Below, piece by piece: positions 1-8,328 of a stretch of DNA of 21,546 nt; position 1 is the stretch's first letter; each line of letters begins with the position of its first letter. A program made the position numbers and the translations under genes. The DNA lies in NCBI GenBank assembly GCA_023450535.1, contig JAEXGX010000269.1, forward strand, positions 1 through 21,546, given 5' to 3'. This DNA is from Pseudomonadota bacterium. Its GTDB lineage: Bacteria; Desulfobacterota; Desulfovibrionia; Desulfovibrionales; Desulfovibrionaceae. The notes under the pieces are model-generated. The model had not been told where the DNA came from, did no database searches, and was given only the letters and a program-made list of their open reading frames with translations.

Positions 1-866
1 ACATTTCCCCCAAACTGACGGGCCGGGTGCTGGAGCAGCTTGTGGATGACGGTTCCAAGGTCAAAAAGGGCGCCCCCCTGCTGGTCATTGACAGCCCGGA
101 AATGGAAGCCAAGGTCAATCAGGCACGCGCCGCCCTGGCCCAGGCCAAGGCCATCCAGGCCAAGGCGCACCGCGGCTCCCGCGAGGAAGAACTGCGTCAG
201 GCGGAAACCTCTCTCTCCGAGGCCAAGGCGGCGCGGCATATCGCCCAGCAAACCTATGAGCGCGTCCGTCAGCTCCATGCAAACAAGGCCATTTCCTCGC
301 AGGATTTCGACGAAGCCAAGAGCCAGCTTTCCATTGCCAAGGAACGGGAAGATCGTGCCGCCGCCGTGCTGGAAATGACCCGCACTGGTAGCCGTATTGA
401 AGATATTGATGCCGCTGATGCCCAGGTGGCACTGGCTCAGGCTACACTGGACGAAGCCGTGGCCACAAGCAGGGATATCCGCCTTTCCGCTCCCATGGAC
501 GGCGAAGTGAGCAAAGTTCTGGTACGTCAGGGGGAACTCGTGACTCCCGGCTATCCTGTGGTTTCCCTGGTGGATCTGAATGACGTGTGGTCCGTGGTGC
601 AACTGCGTGAAAAATACCTCAACCACATCAAAATGGGCGGTATCTACGTGGGCACCGTGCCCGCACTGGGCGACAAAAAGATCAAATTCCGCGTCACCTA
701 CATCTCTCCGCTGGGCGACTTCGCTACATGGCGCGCCACCAACAGCTCCGGTTCCTACGACATGAAAACCTTTGAAGTGCACAGCAAACCGGTTGAACCT
801 GTGCCCGGCCTGCGCCCCGGCATGAGCGTCATTTTCTCCCTCCAGGACAACCCTGCCCAAAATTGA
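1..866 (+). CDS. HlyD-family membrane fusion (periplasmic adaptor) protein, 5' truncated
   Basis: This is the adaptor subunit that links inner-membrane permeases to an outer-membrane channel in tripartite export. The reading frame is open from base 3 and begins in the middle of the first lipoyl half-motif (ISPKLTGRVLEQLVDDGSKV), so the N-terminal membrane anchor lies outside the window. A GTG at 27 falls inside this motif and is not a real start. After the first lipoyl half comes an Ala/Gln/Glu-rich coiled-coil hairpin (about 100 residues, with AQAKAIQAKAHRG and EAKSQLSIAKERED). The second lipoyl half follows (SAPMDGEVSKVLVRQGELVTPG), then a beta-barrel segment ending in GLRPGMSV, as in YbhG/EmrA-like proteins. 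The stop TGA at 864-866 is 8 bp before the next ATG, so it is co-transcribed with the permeases. The exported substrate is unknown. Confidence 0.93.
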   Translation, partial: ISPKLTGRVLEQLVDDGSKVKKGAPLLVIDSPEMEAKVNQARAALAQAKAIQAKAHRGSREEELRQAETSLSEAKAARHIAQQTYERVRQLHANKAISSQDFDEAKSQLSIAKEREDRAAAVLEMTRTGSRIEDIDAADAQVALAQATLDEAVATSRDIRLSAPMDGEVSKVLVRQGELVTPGYPVVSLVDLNDVWSVVQLREKYLNHIKMGGIYVGTVPALGDKKIKFRVTYISPLGDFATWRATNSSGSYDMKTFEVHSKPVEPVPGLRPGMSVIFSLQDNPAQN

Positions 867-874
867 GGCCCGCC

Positions 875-2098
875 ATGAACGGACTCCACGTCCTCCTTTC
901 CTCCGCCAAGGCGGAAATGCAATCCTGGACGCAACGCACTCCCATGATCTGGCTGCTGTTCGGCGCGCCGTTTATCGTTTTTGCACTGCTCTGGGCATTG
1001 TTCGGCGCGGGCGACATGCGCAACCTGCCCGCAGCACTCTGCGATCTGGATCGCAGCGTCACTTCCCACCGCCTGGGGCGCTGGATTGAGGGTTGCCCAA
1101 GTATGAGTGTCACCCATATGGTCAACTCGCCTGAAAACGGCGAAAAACTCCTGCGGGAAGGCAAAGTCTACGCCTTCATTCTTATTCCCAAAAACTTCGA
1201 GCGTGACGTACTGCGTAAACGCCCCGCGCACTTCAGCGCATGGCTGGACGGACAGAACATGGCCGCGGCCGGGTTGCTCAAGCGTGACATCAGCGATGTC
1301 GGCACAACCTTCTGGAAACAGCAGGACAGCGAAATGCGCGGGAACTCCGGCGTACCGAGAGAAAGCGCGCAAATCCAATCCTCCACTGTCACGCTGGATC
1401 TACGCCCCATCGGAAACCCGTCCACCAACTACCGGATATTCCTGCTTCCCGGACTCTTGCCTGCGATCATCCAGCTTGCGGCCAGCCTTGCCTCGGCCTG
1501 CTCGCTGGAGAACATGCTCAACCCCCTGTGCAAGAATCGCGTCTGGCTGTGCGGAACAGAACGGAACAAAGATGGTACTGCCCCCGGTGCCATGAGTATT
1601 CTCGGTTCCCAGGCCGCGCTGTCCTTATGGTATGCCGCGTTGGGCATGGGCTTTTCCACCCTGTTGTTCCTCAATGGTGACCTGATCCCGCACGGCAGTA
1701 TCCTCCGATTGATTCCAGCTTGGCTGCTCATGGCGGCAAGCTCCGTGGCGCTCGGCCACCTGATCTACGCCATCCGGCCCACATTGGCGGAAGGCTTGAG
1801 CCTGATCTCGGTCTATTCTTCCCCGGCCTTCGCCTTTGCCGGGCTGACCTTTCCCCTTCAGGCCATGCCTTTCCTCGGCAGATACTGGGCCATGTCCCTT
1901 CCCCTTACCCACTACATAGATTTTCAGGCTCACGCCGTGCAGCTCGGTGCAACCTTCACAAGCCAGTTGCCTTCACTCATGGCCATGGCATTACTTGCCC
2001 TCGTATTCAGCGTCGTAGGCCTGAAACTCACCGTACGCCGGGGCGCATTGCTCTCCGCAAAGGCCCAGGAAATACGGGCCGAAGGAGTTGTCGCATGA
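875..2098 (+). CDS. ABC-2-type transporter permease (first of two)
   Basis: Inner-membrane permease of the ABC-2 class (YhhJ/YbhS/YbhR-like), 407 aa. One N-terminal membrane segment (PMIWLLFGAPFIVFALLWAL) is followed by an extracytoplasmic domain of about 150 residues. A C-terminal bundle of about five membrane helices follows, with the family's FAGLTFPLQAMP and PLTHYIDF stretch near the end. I chose ATG 875 because GAGG at 865-868 sits 6 nt upstream; the in-frame TTG at 863 overlaps the previous stop and lacks a ribosome site. The 3' end overlaps the next gene by 4 bp (ATGA), which indicates translational coupling. No nucleotide-binding domain is present in this protein. The family call is firm; the substrate is not known. 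Confidence 0.9.
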   Translation: MNGLHVLLSSAKAEMQSWTQRTPMIWLLFGAPFIVFALLWALFGAGDMRNLPAALCDLDRSVTSHRLGRWIEGCPSMSVTHMVNSPENGEKLLREGKVYAFILIPKNFERDVLRKRPAHFSAWLDGQNMAAAGLLKRDISDVGTTFWKQQDSEMRGNSGVPRESAQIQSSTVTLDLRPIGNPSTNYRIFLLPGLLPAIIQLAASLASACSLENMLNPLCKNRVWLCGTERNKDGTAPGAMSILGSQAALSLWYAALGMGFSTLLFLNGDLIPHGSILRLIPAWLLMAASSVALGHLIYAIRPTLAEGLSLISVYSSPAFAFAGLTFPLQAMPFLGRYWAMSLPLTHYIDFQAHAVQLGATFTSQLPSLMAMALLALVFSVVGLKLTVRRGALLSAKAQEIRAEGVVA

Positions 2099-3294
2099 AA
2101 GCTCTGCTGGACTTCTTTCTCGGTCTGCCTGGCGCGTTCATCGCCGCCGGGCGCGATTTCATGGGCAATAAGGCGGCGCGTACCGTCATGATCGGTGGGG
2201 TTATTTTCTATTCCCTGCTGTATCCTCTGCCCTTTCACAACGAACTGCCACAAAAGCTACCGCTTCTTGTGGTCGATCAGGCCCGCAGTGATCTTTCTCG
2301 CCAGCTTATGCGCATGATCGACGCCACGGAAGGAGTGCGTATCGCCGCTGTGACGGATTCCTCCCAGCTTGCACTGGAAAGCATGAAAAGCGGCGACTCC
2401 TACGCCGTGTTGATCATCCCGAGCGATTTTTCACGCAATATCCTGCGCAGTGGCAAGACCATTCTGCCCCTGTACTGCGACGCCAACTATCTGCTCTCCT
2501 ACCGGCTGGCCTTTACCGGCGTCCGGCTGGCAGCGGAAAATCTCGGAGCGGGGGTACGCGTGGAGCGTTACCAGAAGGCAGGTATGCCGCAACTCTCGGC
2601 TCTCTCCCTCCAGGTGCGCGGGCAGGCATCCATTTTCACGCTGTACAACCCGGCGGGCAACTATTTCCTGAATACCGTGCCCGCCGTGTTTGTAGTCATC
2701 CTTCAGCAAATCATGATCATCGGCTGTGCCATGATAACAGGCAAGATCTGGAGTGAAACCGGAATGGGCAACCGCAGAGGCCCATGCGCGACAAGCGGGC
2801 GGATTCTGTTCTCCTGCTGTCTTTTTTTCCTGCACGCGTTCTATTATTTCTGGCTGCTCCCCATCTTCTACGACGTGCCCCGGCCGGAAAGCTTCGGCAC
2901 CCTGCTGCTGTTCTTCTTTCCTTTCTTTCTGGCGGCGAGCTCGCTGGGGTGTTTTTTCGGGCGCTTGCTCAAGACGCCCGAAATGATCTTCATAGGCATT
3001 CTGCCCTGCGCCCTGCCCATGCTCTTTCTGTCCGGAGCGGTGTGGCCGCCGGAATCCATGCCCGCTCTGGTGCGCATGGTGGCACAATTCACGCCCACCA
3101 CACCCGGCATTGTCGGCTACCGTCTGATTATGGGCCGCGGCGTCAGCCTGGCGGAAATCATGCCCTTATGGTTTCAGCTCTGGGGGCTTGCTTTGATCTA
3201 TTACGGTCTGGCGATATTCCCGGTGCGCGAAAAGGCCCCGATCCCTCTTTCCGAAGCAGAAAGAGAAGAGCTTTCCCAAAGCCCGCAACTATAA
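2095..3294 (+). CDS. ABC-2-type transporter permease (second of two)
   Basis: Second ABC-2 permease, 399 aa, with the same plan as its neighbour: membrane helix 1 near residues 27-45, a periplasmic domain to about residue 185 (including the SGDSYAVLIIPSDFSRNI pattern typical of the family), then a bundle of about five helices with LFLSGAVWPPESMP and FTPTTPGIVGYRLIMG near the end. The start ATG 2095 overlaps the upstream stop and has a GGAG ribosome site (2084-2087) 7 nt before it. The frame is open further upstream to about 1720, but that stretch lies over the other permease and is not coding. The two permeases probably form a heterodimer serving the adaptor upstream and the outer-membrane channel downstream. 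Confidence 0.9.
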   Translation: MKALLDFFLGLPGAFIAAGRDFMGNKAARTVMIGGVIFYSLLYPLPFHNELPQKLPLLVVDQARSDLSRQLMRMIDATEGVRIAAVTDSSQLALESMKSGDSYAVLIIPSDFSRNILRSGKTILPLYCDANYLLSYRLAFTGVRLAAENLGAGVRVERYQKAGMPQLSALSLQVRGQASIFTLYNPAGNYFLNTVPAVFVVILQQIMIIGCAMITGKIWSETGMGNRRGPCATSGRILFSCCLFFLHAFYYFWLLPIFYDVPRPESFGTLLLFFFPFFLAASSLGCFFGRLLKTPEMIFIGILPCALPMLFLSGAVWPPESMPALVRMVAQFTPTTPGIVGYRLIMGRGVSLAEIMPLWFQLWGLALIYYGLAIFPVREKAPIPLSEAEREELSQSPQL

Positions 3295-3304
3295 CGGAGA
3301 ATCT

Positions 3305-4840
3305 ATGTTTATAACCGTATTTCAACGCGCGGGCGCGGCGCTCTGCCTGATTTCGGGCCTTGCCCTATCCGGCTGCTCTTTCGCCCCGGACTACAAACGG
3401 CCGGAAATGGATATCCCCGAAAACTGGAGCAAAACGCCCTACCAAATTTCCACAGATGAAAAGAGGCTTGAAGTTCAGTGGTGGAAACGCTTCAACGACC
3501 CTGTGCTGGACAAGCTGGTGGAAGAAGCCTTGCTCCACAACCAGAACCTTGCGGAAGCGGTTGCCCGTGCTGATCAGGCTCGGGCCTATCTTGGCCTGGC
3601 CCGTTCGGAATATTTTCCCGTTATTGCGGGTTCAGCTTCCGCCGGACGCGCCCGACTCACGGATGACGACGTTCAGATCTGGGCAGGCGAAGGGTTGAGC
3701 AAAATTCTGAGCGCCATGACGCATCAGCATGTCGATGGAACAAATCAGGTCAACAGCCAGTTTACCGCCGCTGTTCAGGCGGCCTGGGAAATTGACCTCT
3801 GGGGCAAGGTACGCAACAGCTCCGCAGCCATGCGCGAACAGGTATTGGCCTCCGAAGCCGGACAGCGCGGCATGCTGCTCAGTCTGGCCGGGCAAACCGC
3901 CGCCGCCTATATTAATCTGCGCAGCTACGACGCCCAGCTGGGCATTGCCAGGCGCACACTGGCCTCACGCGAAGAAGCGGCCAAAATTTACAGCTCCCGC
4001 TACAAAATCGGTGTCATCAGCGAACTGGACTACATGCGCGCGTTGACAGAAGTGGACACCGTGCGCGCCAGCCTCTACACCGCGCAGTATCAGGTGTCCA
4101 TGGCGGAAAGTGCGCTCCTGCTCCTGACCGGTCGTTCTCCGCGCGATATTTTTGAAGCCTCTCCGAAACGCGGCCTGGAAATCGACGCCATCCCCAGCGC
4201 GCCACAATTACCTGTGGGGATGCCTTCCGATCTGCTGGAACGCCGCCCCGACCTCACGGCGGCGGAAGCCATGCTCAAGGCGGCCAACTTTAACATAGGT
4301 GTGGCCAGGGCGGCATGGTTTCCCTCCATTTCCCTGACCGGGCAGTTCGGTTCACGAAGCCTTGAGCTGGATGAACTGTTTAAAAGCGCCACCGGTATCT
4401 GGGGTTTGGGCGGCAGTATCAATCTGCCTTTGTTCACCTTCGGACGCATCTCGAATAACGTGAAAGCCAGCGAGGCCGCCCAGCGCGAAGCCGCAGCCGC
4501 CTATACCCTGGCCGTACAAAAAGCGTTCAGAGATGTGCGTAACGCACTGGTTGTTCAGGAGCGTACCGTGCATGTGGTTAACGCCCTGGAATCAGCCGTG
4601 AACCGCCTGCGCACCGCCGCGCGCCTGGCCCGTTTGCGCTACGACAACGGCTATGCCTCCTATATGGATGTTCTGGATGCCGAACGCTCCCTGTTCGGAG
4701 TCGAAATTCAGCTTGCCGGCGTACGTGCCGCACATCTTTCCTCAATCATCAATGTGTGCATGGCACTGGGTGGTGGTTGGGAAGAGGAAGGAAACACTCG
4801 TTCCGCAAATGCAGAGCAAACGGCTCCTGCCGGGAAATAA
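3305..4840 (+). CDS. Outer-membrane efflux lipoprotein, NodT/TolC family
   Basis: Outer-membrane channel of a tripartite exporter, 511 aa, close to the usual length of NodT-type OMFs. It has a lipoprotein signal: the N-terminus MFITVFQRAGAALC and lipobox LALSGC predict acylation at Cys27. FAPDYKRPEMDIPENWSK follows the lipobox, as is typical of this family. Two OEP repeats follow, with the WWKRFNDPVLDKLVEEAL start, FTAAVQAAWEIDLWGKVR in the first half and LLERRPDLTAAEAMLKAANFNIGVAR in the second. GGAGA at 3296-3300 is the ribosome site for ATG 3305. The gene begins 10 bp after the second permease, so it closes the export operon. No clear intrinsic terminator follows immediately. Confidence 0.95.
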   Translation: MFITVFQRAGAALCLISGLALSGCSFAPDYKRPEMDIPENWSKTPYQISTDEKRLEVQWWKRFNDPVLDKLVEEALLHNQNLAEAVARADQARAYLGLARSEYFPVIAGSASAGRARLTDDDVQIWAGEGLSKILSAMTHQHVDGTNQVNSQFTAAVQAAWEIDLWGKVRNSSAAMREQVLASEAGQRGMLLSLAGQTAAAYINLRSYDAQLGIARRTLASREEAAKIYSSRYKIGVISELDYMRALTEVDTVRASLYTAQYQVSMAESALLLLTGRSPRDIFEASPKRGLEIDAIPSAPQLPVGMPSDLLERRPDLTAAEAMLKAANFNIGVARAAWFPSISLTGQFGSRSLELDELFKSATGIWGLGGSINLPLFTFGRISNNVKASEAAQREAAAAYTLAVQKAFRDVRNALVVQERTVHVVNALESAVNRLRTAARLARLRYDNGYASYMDVLDAERSLFGVEIQLAGVRAAHLSSIINVCMALGGGWEEEGNTRSANAEQTAPAGK

Positions 4841-5565
4841 TTTGAGGGAAAACATTGTAGCACAACGGGTAGTGTGAGCTCACCTTTGTCTTCTCGCCCT
4901 CCGGCAGGGTGGCAATGAACGTTCAAATGCTGAAAAATGCTGAAGTGCGAAGGCTAGCGCACTGGATTCCGATACTTTGAACTTTTTTGTCCTTTCGCCC
5001 TCCGGGCAGGGACAAGGGGGCCGTGTTATGGGGGGGATCTGCCCTCCATAACACGGCCCCCTTGCTAATCCCCCGCAGAGCAGCCCTCCCCCGCTCTGTC
5101 GCACAAGCCTTCTGTAGCCCGAACAGCGCGTGACCTCCCGCTGCACTTCCTTCCGTGTGAACACCTCGCCGGACGGAAAGACACGGAATTCGGGTAATTA
5201 ACGCCGGAAGTGAATTCCGGCTATGCCCTCTTCCACCGTCTCCACTGACGCCCCCGGAGAATCCGCCGCCCGGGGAGCCGATCTTGCTGCTGCTTTTCCG
5301 TGAAGAAGAACCGCCCTGTCCTGCCTGCACGCCATGCGCGTCCGTCATAACGCGTATGGCGTCCCCGCAGGACAGATAGATACCCGTAAGGGGAATATTT
5401 GTGTCAGCGTGTCACACGCCGCCATCCCCCTCTGGAAAATTACCCTTTGGGTAAATTGCCTTCCACCCCGGAACATGCCATAACCACGCCGCGCGTTTTT
5501 CATGCGCGGCTTCCTCCATGCCAAATCCCTTTACAATCACCTTAGATTTCTGCAATTACCAGCAC
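4841..5565. other. Non-coding interval between exporter operon and glucan hydrolase
   Basis: About 725 bp without a convincing gene. It holds a 10-bp palindrome GTGAGCTCAC near 4875, a short hairpin (AGTGCG at 4944 against CGCACT at 4958), a strong inverted repeat listed separately, a 14-bp fragment GACGGAAAGACACG at 5172-5185 shared with the repeat at 10905, a 7-bp hairpin GCCGGAA/TTCCGGC near 5205, and the palindrome TTACCC-TTT-GGGTAA at 5440-5454. A long open frame on the minus strand (4923-5348) encodes a Gly/Ser-rich, low-complexity peptide and is probably not expressed. Confidence 0.6.
5013..5064. repeat. Long perfect inverted repeat (hairpin)
   Basis: The left arm 5013-5031 (CAAGGGGGCCGTGTTATGG) is the exact reverse complement of 5046-5064. 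Four more pairs (one G-T) continue inward and leave a loop of about six bases. It resembles an intergenic palindromic repeat more than a factor-independent terminator, because no T-run follows on either strand. Confidence 0.75.
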
Positions 5566-7284
5566 ATGACATACAAAATATATTCCCGTCTTGCGGCTCT
5601 GCTCCTGATCTGCACATTCTTCATTTCCCCCCTTGCCGCTCCGTTTTCTTCTTTCGGATCGGCTACTGCCTCTCCGGCGACACCCGCCTCACATTCTGAC
5701 GCTTTTCTGCTGAATCGGCTTCAGCGTGAATGTTTCCTGTATATGTGGGAACACGCCTACCCTTCGGGCATGACCTTTGAAAATAACCGCTATGCAGACG
5801 GCCCGGCCACCATTGGAGGCACAGGCTTCGGCGTCTCGGCCATTGTCGTGGCCGTGGAGCGCGGCTGGATCACCCGCGGCGAGGCCGTGGAGCGACTGCT
5901 CACCCTCACCCGCTTTCTGCGCGACCAAACCGATCGCAAACGCCTGCACGGCGCGTTTCCTCACTGGGTAAACGGCCTCACCGGCGAGACCATGCCTTTC
6001 GGGGCCAAAGATATCGGCGCGGATATCGTGGAAACGGCCTTTCTGATCCAGAACCTGCTCATTGCCCGCGAATACTTCAACGGCGAGAATCAGGAAGCGG
6101 AACTGCGCGCCGTTATCACGACGCTGTGGGAAGACGTGGAATGGGACTGGTTCGCCGCCGGGCCGGGCGGGCGTGAAAACCCGGAAAATAACGGCATGTA
6201 CTGGCACTGGAGTCCGGAATACGGCTTTGAGATGAATATGAAAGTGTCGGGCTTCAACGAATGTCTGGCCCTCTATGTCATGGCCCTGGCCTCGCCCACT
6301 CATCCCATCCCGCGCGAAGCCTACGCCTACTGGAAATCCACCGACGAATACCAGCCCAAGAACGGCAACGGCTACACCGTGGAAGCGGCCATGCCCTATA
6401 CCGGGCCGCTGTTCATCACGCACTATTCCTTTATTGGCATCAACCCGTTCCGCATCGCGGATGACAAGGTGCGTAGGGGCTACGGCGTACGCAACGTCAC
6501 TCAGACTCTGGTCAATCGCGCCTATTGTCTGGAAAGCGCGCCAAAGAAATACGGCTATCGGGAAAACCTGTGGGGCCTGACCTCCTGTGACGCACCGGAA
6601 GGGTATACCTTCAACGCTCCGGGCAACGAACACGGCGTCATCGCGCCCACAGCCGCCCTCTCTTCCATGCCTTATGCTCCCTATTACGCCATGCAGGTAC
6701 TGCGCGAACTATACGGCCCGCTGGAAAAGGACATGGTCGGCCCCTGGGGGCCCTATGATTCACTGCGCCCTTCACCCGACCCGGAGAAACGCTGGTATGC
6801 ACGCACCTACAACGCCATTGATCAGCTTCCCATGGTCTGCATGGTGGAAAACTACCGCTCCGGCCTGCTCTGGAAGCTGTTCATGCGTACGGAGGAAGCC
6901 CGGCGCGGCCTGGAACAGGCAGGGATGGCAGAACCGGAATTGCCCGCAGGCTTCCCGGAAATGGTGATTACCCTCAAGCCTGCGTCTGACGGCACGGCCG
7001 ACCATTACGTTCCGGACGCCTGCGATCTGCTGCTCCACCCGGATCACGGCGCGTTTGAAGTGCGTTATCGCGCAGATGCCGACACGGCCGCAAGCTTCTC
7101 CCTGCGCGATGCGCGCGGCAACACGTTGTGGTCCGCCGCCACCAATGCCCGGCGGGGCGCGAATATGCTCTCTATTCCGCGCCTTCCCTCCGGTGCGGCA
7201 GGCAAAGACGACATCCTCACCCTAAGCATGAAGTTGGGCGGGGTCGCACACGAGCTGCCTGTGCGCCTGCATGAGAAGATGTGA
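5566..7284 (+). CDS. Secreted GH144/COG5368 glucoamylase-like (beta-1,2-glucan hydrolase family) protein
   Basis: Predicted periplasmic or exported glycoside hydrolase, 572 aa. An N-terminal signal sequence (MTYKIYSRLAALLLICTFF) is followed by the alpha/alpha-barrel of the glucoamylase-like family PF10091. Visible motifs are RLQRECFLYMWEH, ATIGGTGFGVSAIVVAVERGWI, TAFLIQNLLIAREYF, NNGMYWHWSPEYGFEM, SGFNECLALYVMALASPTHPIP and SFIGINPFRIADD, in the family's usual order. Characterised GH144 members cleave beta-1,2-glucans, so turnover of periplasmic or environmental glucan is the likely role. A further segment of about 110 residues after the barrel looks like a beta-sandwich. ATG 5566 was chosen because it places the basic n-region directly before the hydrophobic core; ATG 5518 in the same frame adds 16 residues. 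Neither has a good ribosome site. It ends 19 bp from the convergent macro-domain gene. Confidence 0.85.
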   Translation: MTYKIYSRLAALLLICTFFISPLAAPFSSFGSATASPATPASHSDAFLLNRLQRECFLYMWEHAYPSGMTFENNRYADGPATIGGTGFGVSAIVVAVERGWITRGEAVERLLTLTRFLRDQTDRKRLHGAFPHWVNGLTGETMPFGAKDIGADIVETAFLIQNLLIAREYFNGENQEAELRAVITTLWEDVEWDWFAAGPGGRENPENNGMYWHWSPEYGFEMNMKVSGFNECLALYVMALASPTHPIPREAYAYWKSTDEYQPKNGNGYTVEAAMPYTGPLFITHYSFIGINPFRIADDKVRRGYGVRNVTQTLVNRAYCLESAPKKYGYRENLWGLTSCDAPEGYTFNAPGNEHGVIAPTAALSSMPYAPYYAMQVLRELYGPLEKDMVGPWGPYDSLRPSPDPEKRWYARTYNAIDQLPMVCMVENYRSGLLWKLFMRTEEARRGLEQAGMAEPELPAGFPEMVITLKPASDGTADHYVPDACDLLLHPDHGAFEVRYRADADTAASFSLRDARGNTLWSAATNARRGANMLSIPRLPSGAAGKDDILTLSMKLGGVAHELPVRLHEKM

Positions 7285-7303
7285 CAACAAGCAAAAAACT
7301 TGC

Positions 7304-7768
7304 TCACTCTTCCGGTTCGTAGCACACGACGCGGCAATGCTGCCGCACATAGGGATCGCTCTCCAGCACGCCCTCGGCGTGCGGTTTGACTATCTTCCAG
7401 CGCAATCCGCCCGCCCCGCAGCCCAGCGGCGGAATGGCAATGTCGGTGACCTTTCTGCTGCCGATATTAGAAGCTATCGATTGGTAACACCGGATAACCC
7501 AGTCCAGATCCGCCTTGTCTTTCCAGTGATACTGCGAAGCGGCATTAAAAATATATTTGGGAATGTCCTTGCTTGTTTCATATACCCAGGTATTACCGGG
7601 GCGGATGATTTTTGAACTGCACAATTTCTCGTATTGCCGGAACATAAGGGGATACTTTTCCTTAAATACTGCGGCCTGGCCGATATTCATATTTCCGGCA
7701 CAATTGATATCATTGACGAGAACTTCATGTTCCCCCTGAAATATATCACCAGTCATAAATGTAATCAT
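7304..7768 (-). CDS. Stand-alone macro-domain protein (DarG/TARG1-like ADP-ribosyl hydrolase)
   Basis: Single macro domain of 154 aa, a fold that binds ADP-ribose and often removes it from proteins or DNA. Motifs in order are TGDIF (residues 6-10), LVNDINCAGNMNIG (17-30), FKEKYPLMFRQYEKLC, IFNAASQYHWKDKADLDWV, and IPPLGCGAGGLRW around residue 115. This arrangement matches the DarG/TARG1 branch rather than the MacroD branch. The usual G-K-G after the first glycine loop is N-I-G-Q, so catalytic competence is uncertain. The start ATG at 7768 has AGAGGG about 10 nt upstream on the minus strand; a second ATG lies 4 codons in. No DarT-type ADP-ribosyltransferase gene is adjacent, and the C-terminal half of DarG is absent. 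Confidence 0.85.
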   Translation of the reverse strand: MITFMTGDIFQGEHEVLVNDINCAGNMNIGQAAVFKEKYPLMFRQYEKLCSSKIIRPGNTWVYETSKDIPKYIFNAASQYHWKDKADLDWVIRCYQSIASNIGSRKVTDIAIPPLGCGAGGLRWKIVKPHAEGVLESDPYVRQHCRVVCYEPEE

Positions 7769-8080
7769 GCCCGATAATCCCTCTTATCAAGATGTTTTTC
7801 CACTCTTCCGGGTCGAAAACGGCTTCCTTTACCGACCGAACAAAAGGAGGGCTTCGGATTTCCGCACGGCCTCTGACCGCGCATGGAGAAAGCCGGCTTT
7901 CTTTCCATCTGCATTTACAGCCGTTTTGAGAACGGTATCTCAGGGAATAGAAATATACGCCCGGCAACAAAGAGTCAACGCAATGAAACGTTGAACTGCC
8001 CTCCCCCAGCGCCAGAACCGAAATCAGGGAAAAGGCAAAATCGGTTGAATGCGTTGTGAGCAAGATTGCTGTTGTGCATT

Positions 8081-8110
8081 TTCAATCTGTGCATTTTTGC
8101 ACAGATTGAA
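8081..8110. promoter_or_regulatory. Perfect 13-bp inverted repeat, candidate enhancer (UAS) for the sigma-54 activator
   Basis: TTCAATCTGTGCA at 8081-8093 is mirrored exactly by TGCACAGATTGAA at 8098-8110 with a TTTT spacer. Its centre is about 168 bp upstream of the predicted transcription start, a normal distance for an enhancer bound by a dimeric Fis-type regulator. The adjacent island encodes such a regulator (16917-18314). That this protein binds here is inference. It could also form a hairpin in RNA, but it lies upstream of the promoter. Confidence 0.65.
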
Positions 8111-8237
8111 GAAACACTAAAAAAATCAGTACCTAACATAACTGTGATGCAGAGTTGCACTATATCTGTCTGCCCAATATTTTTTTGCATTTCAAATAAT
8201 AAAATAAAAACAATATATTACATAGCCAACAGAACTC

Positions 8238-8253
8238 TGGCACACGACATGCA
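8238..8253 (+). promoter_or_regulatory. Sigma-54 (-24/-12) promoter of the lyase operon
   Basis: TGGCACACGACATGCA fits the consensus TGGCAC-N5-TTGCA with one substitution. The invariant GG and GC are separated by exactly 10 bp. The predicted start is near 8264. An enhancer-like inverted repeat lies upstream and a sigma-54 activator gene lies in the same island. Confidence 0.85.
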
Positions 8254-8328
8254 GAAAGAACGGATAAAGCGCGCCGATCGGACGCGCCTCCGTTTACCAA
8301 CAACCTTGCATCAACATAGGAGTTTGTC

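Larger units (their letters stand above)
7769..8328. promoter_or_regulatory. Divergent intergenic control region ahead of the glycyl radical enzyme
   Basis: About 560 bp with no supported gene separates the macro-domain gene from the lyase operon. The part from about 8080 is distinctly AT-rich compared with the surrounding genes, as expected for a sigma-54 promoter with bending or integration-host-factor sites (for example 8185-8222, runs of A and T). It contains an upstream inverted repeat and a -24/-12 promoter, both listed separately. From the predicted start near 8264, the untranslated leader is about 65 nt. Confidence 0.7.

Noticed and set aside
27..29. GTG at 27 as the start of the adaptor gene
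   Set aside because: It lies within the first lipoyl half-motif and the frame is open to the window edge, so the gene is truncated rather than starting here.
4923..5348. Minus-strand open frame of 141 codons with a Gly/Ser-rich N-terminal half
   Set aside because: It reads through the large palindrome and repeat fragments, shows no domain and has no convincing ribosome site. The GGGFSGG-type stretch might be a remnant of a gene end, but this cannot be supported.
7746..8063. Minus-strand open frame upstream of the macro-domain gene, considered as a DarT toxin
   Set aside because: It lacks any DarT motif, is only 105 codons long, overlaps the macro gene in another frame and crosses the control region.
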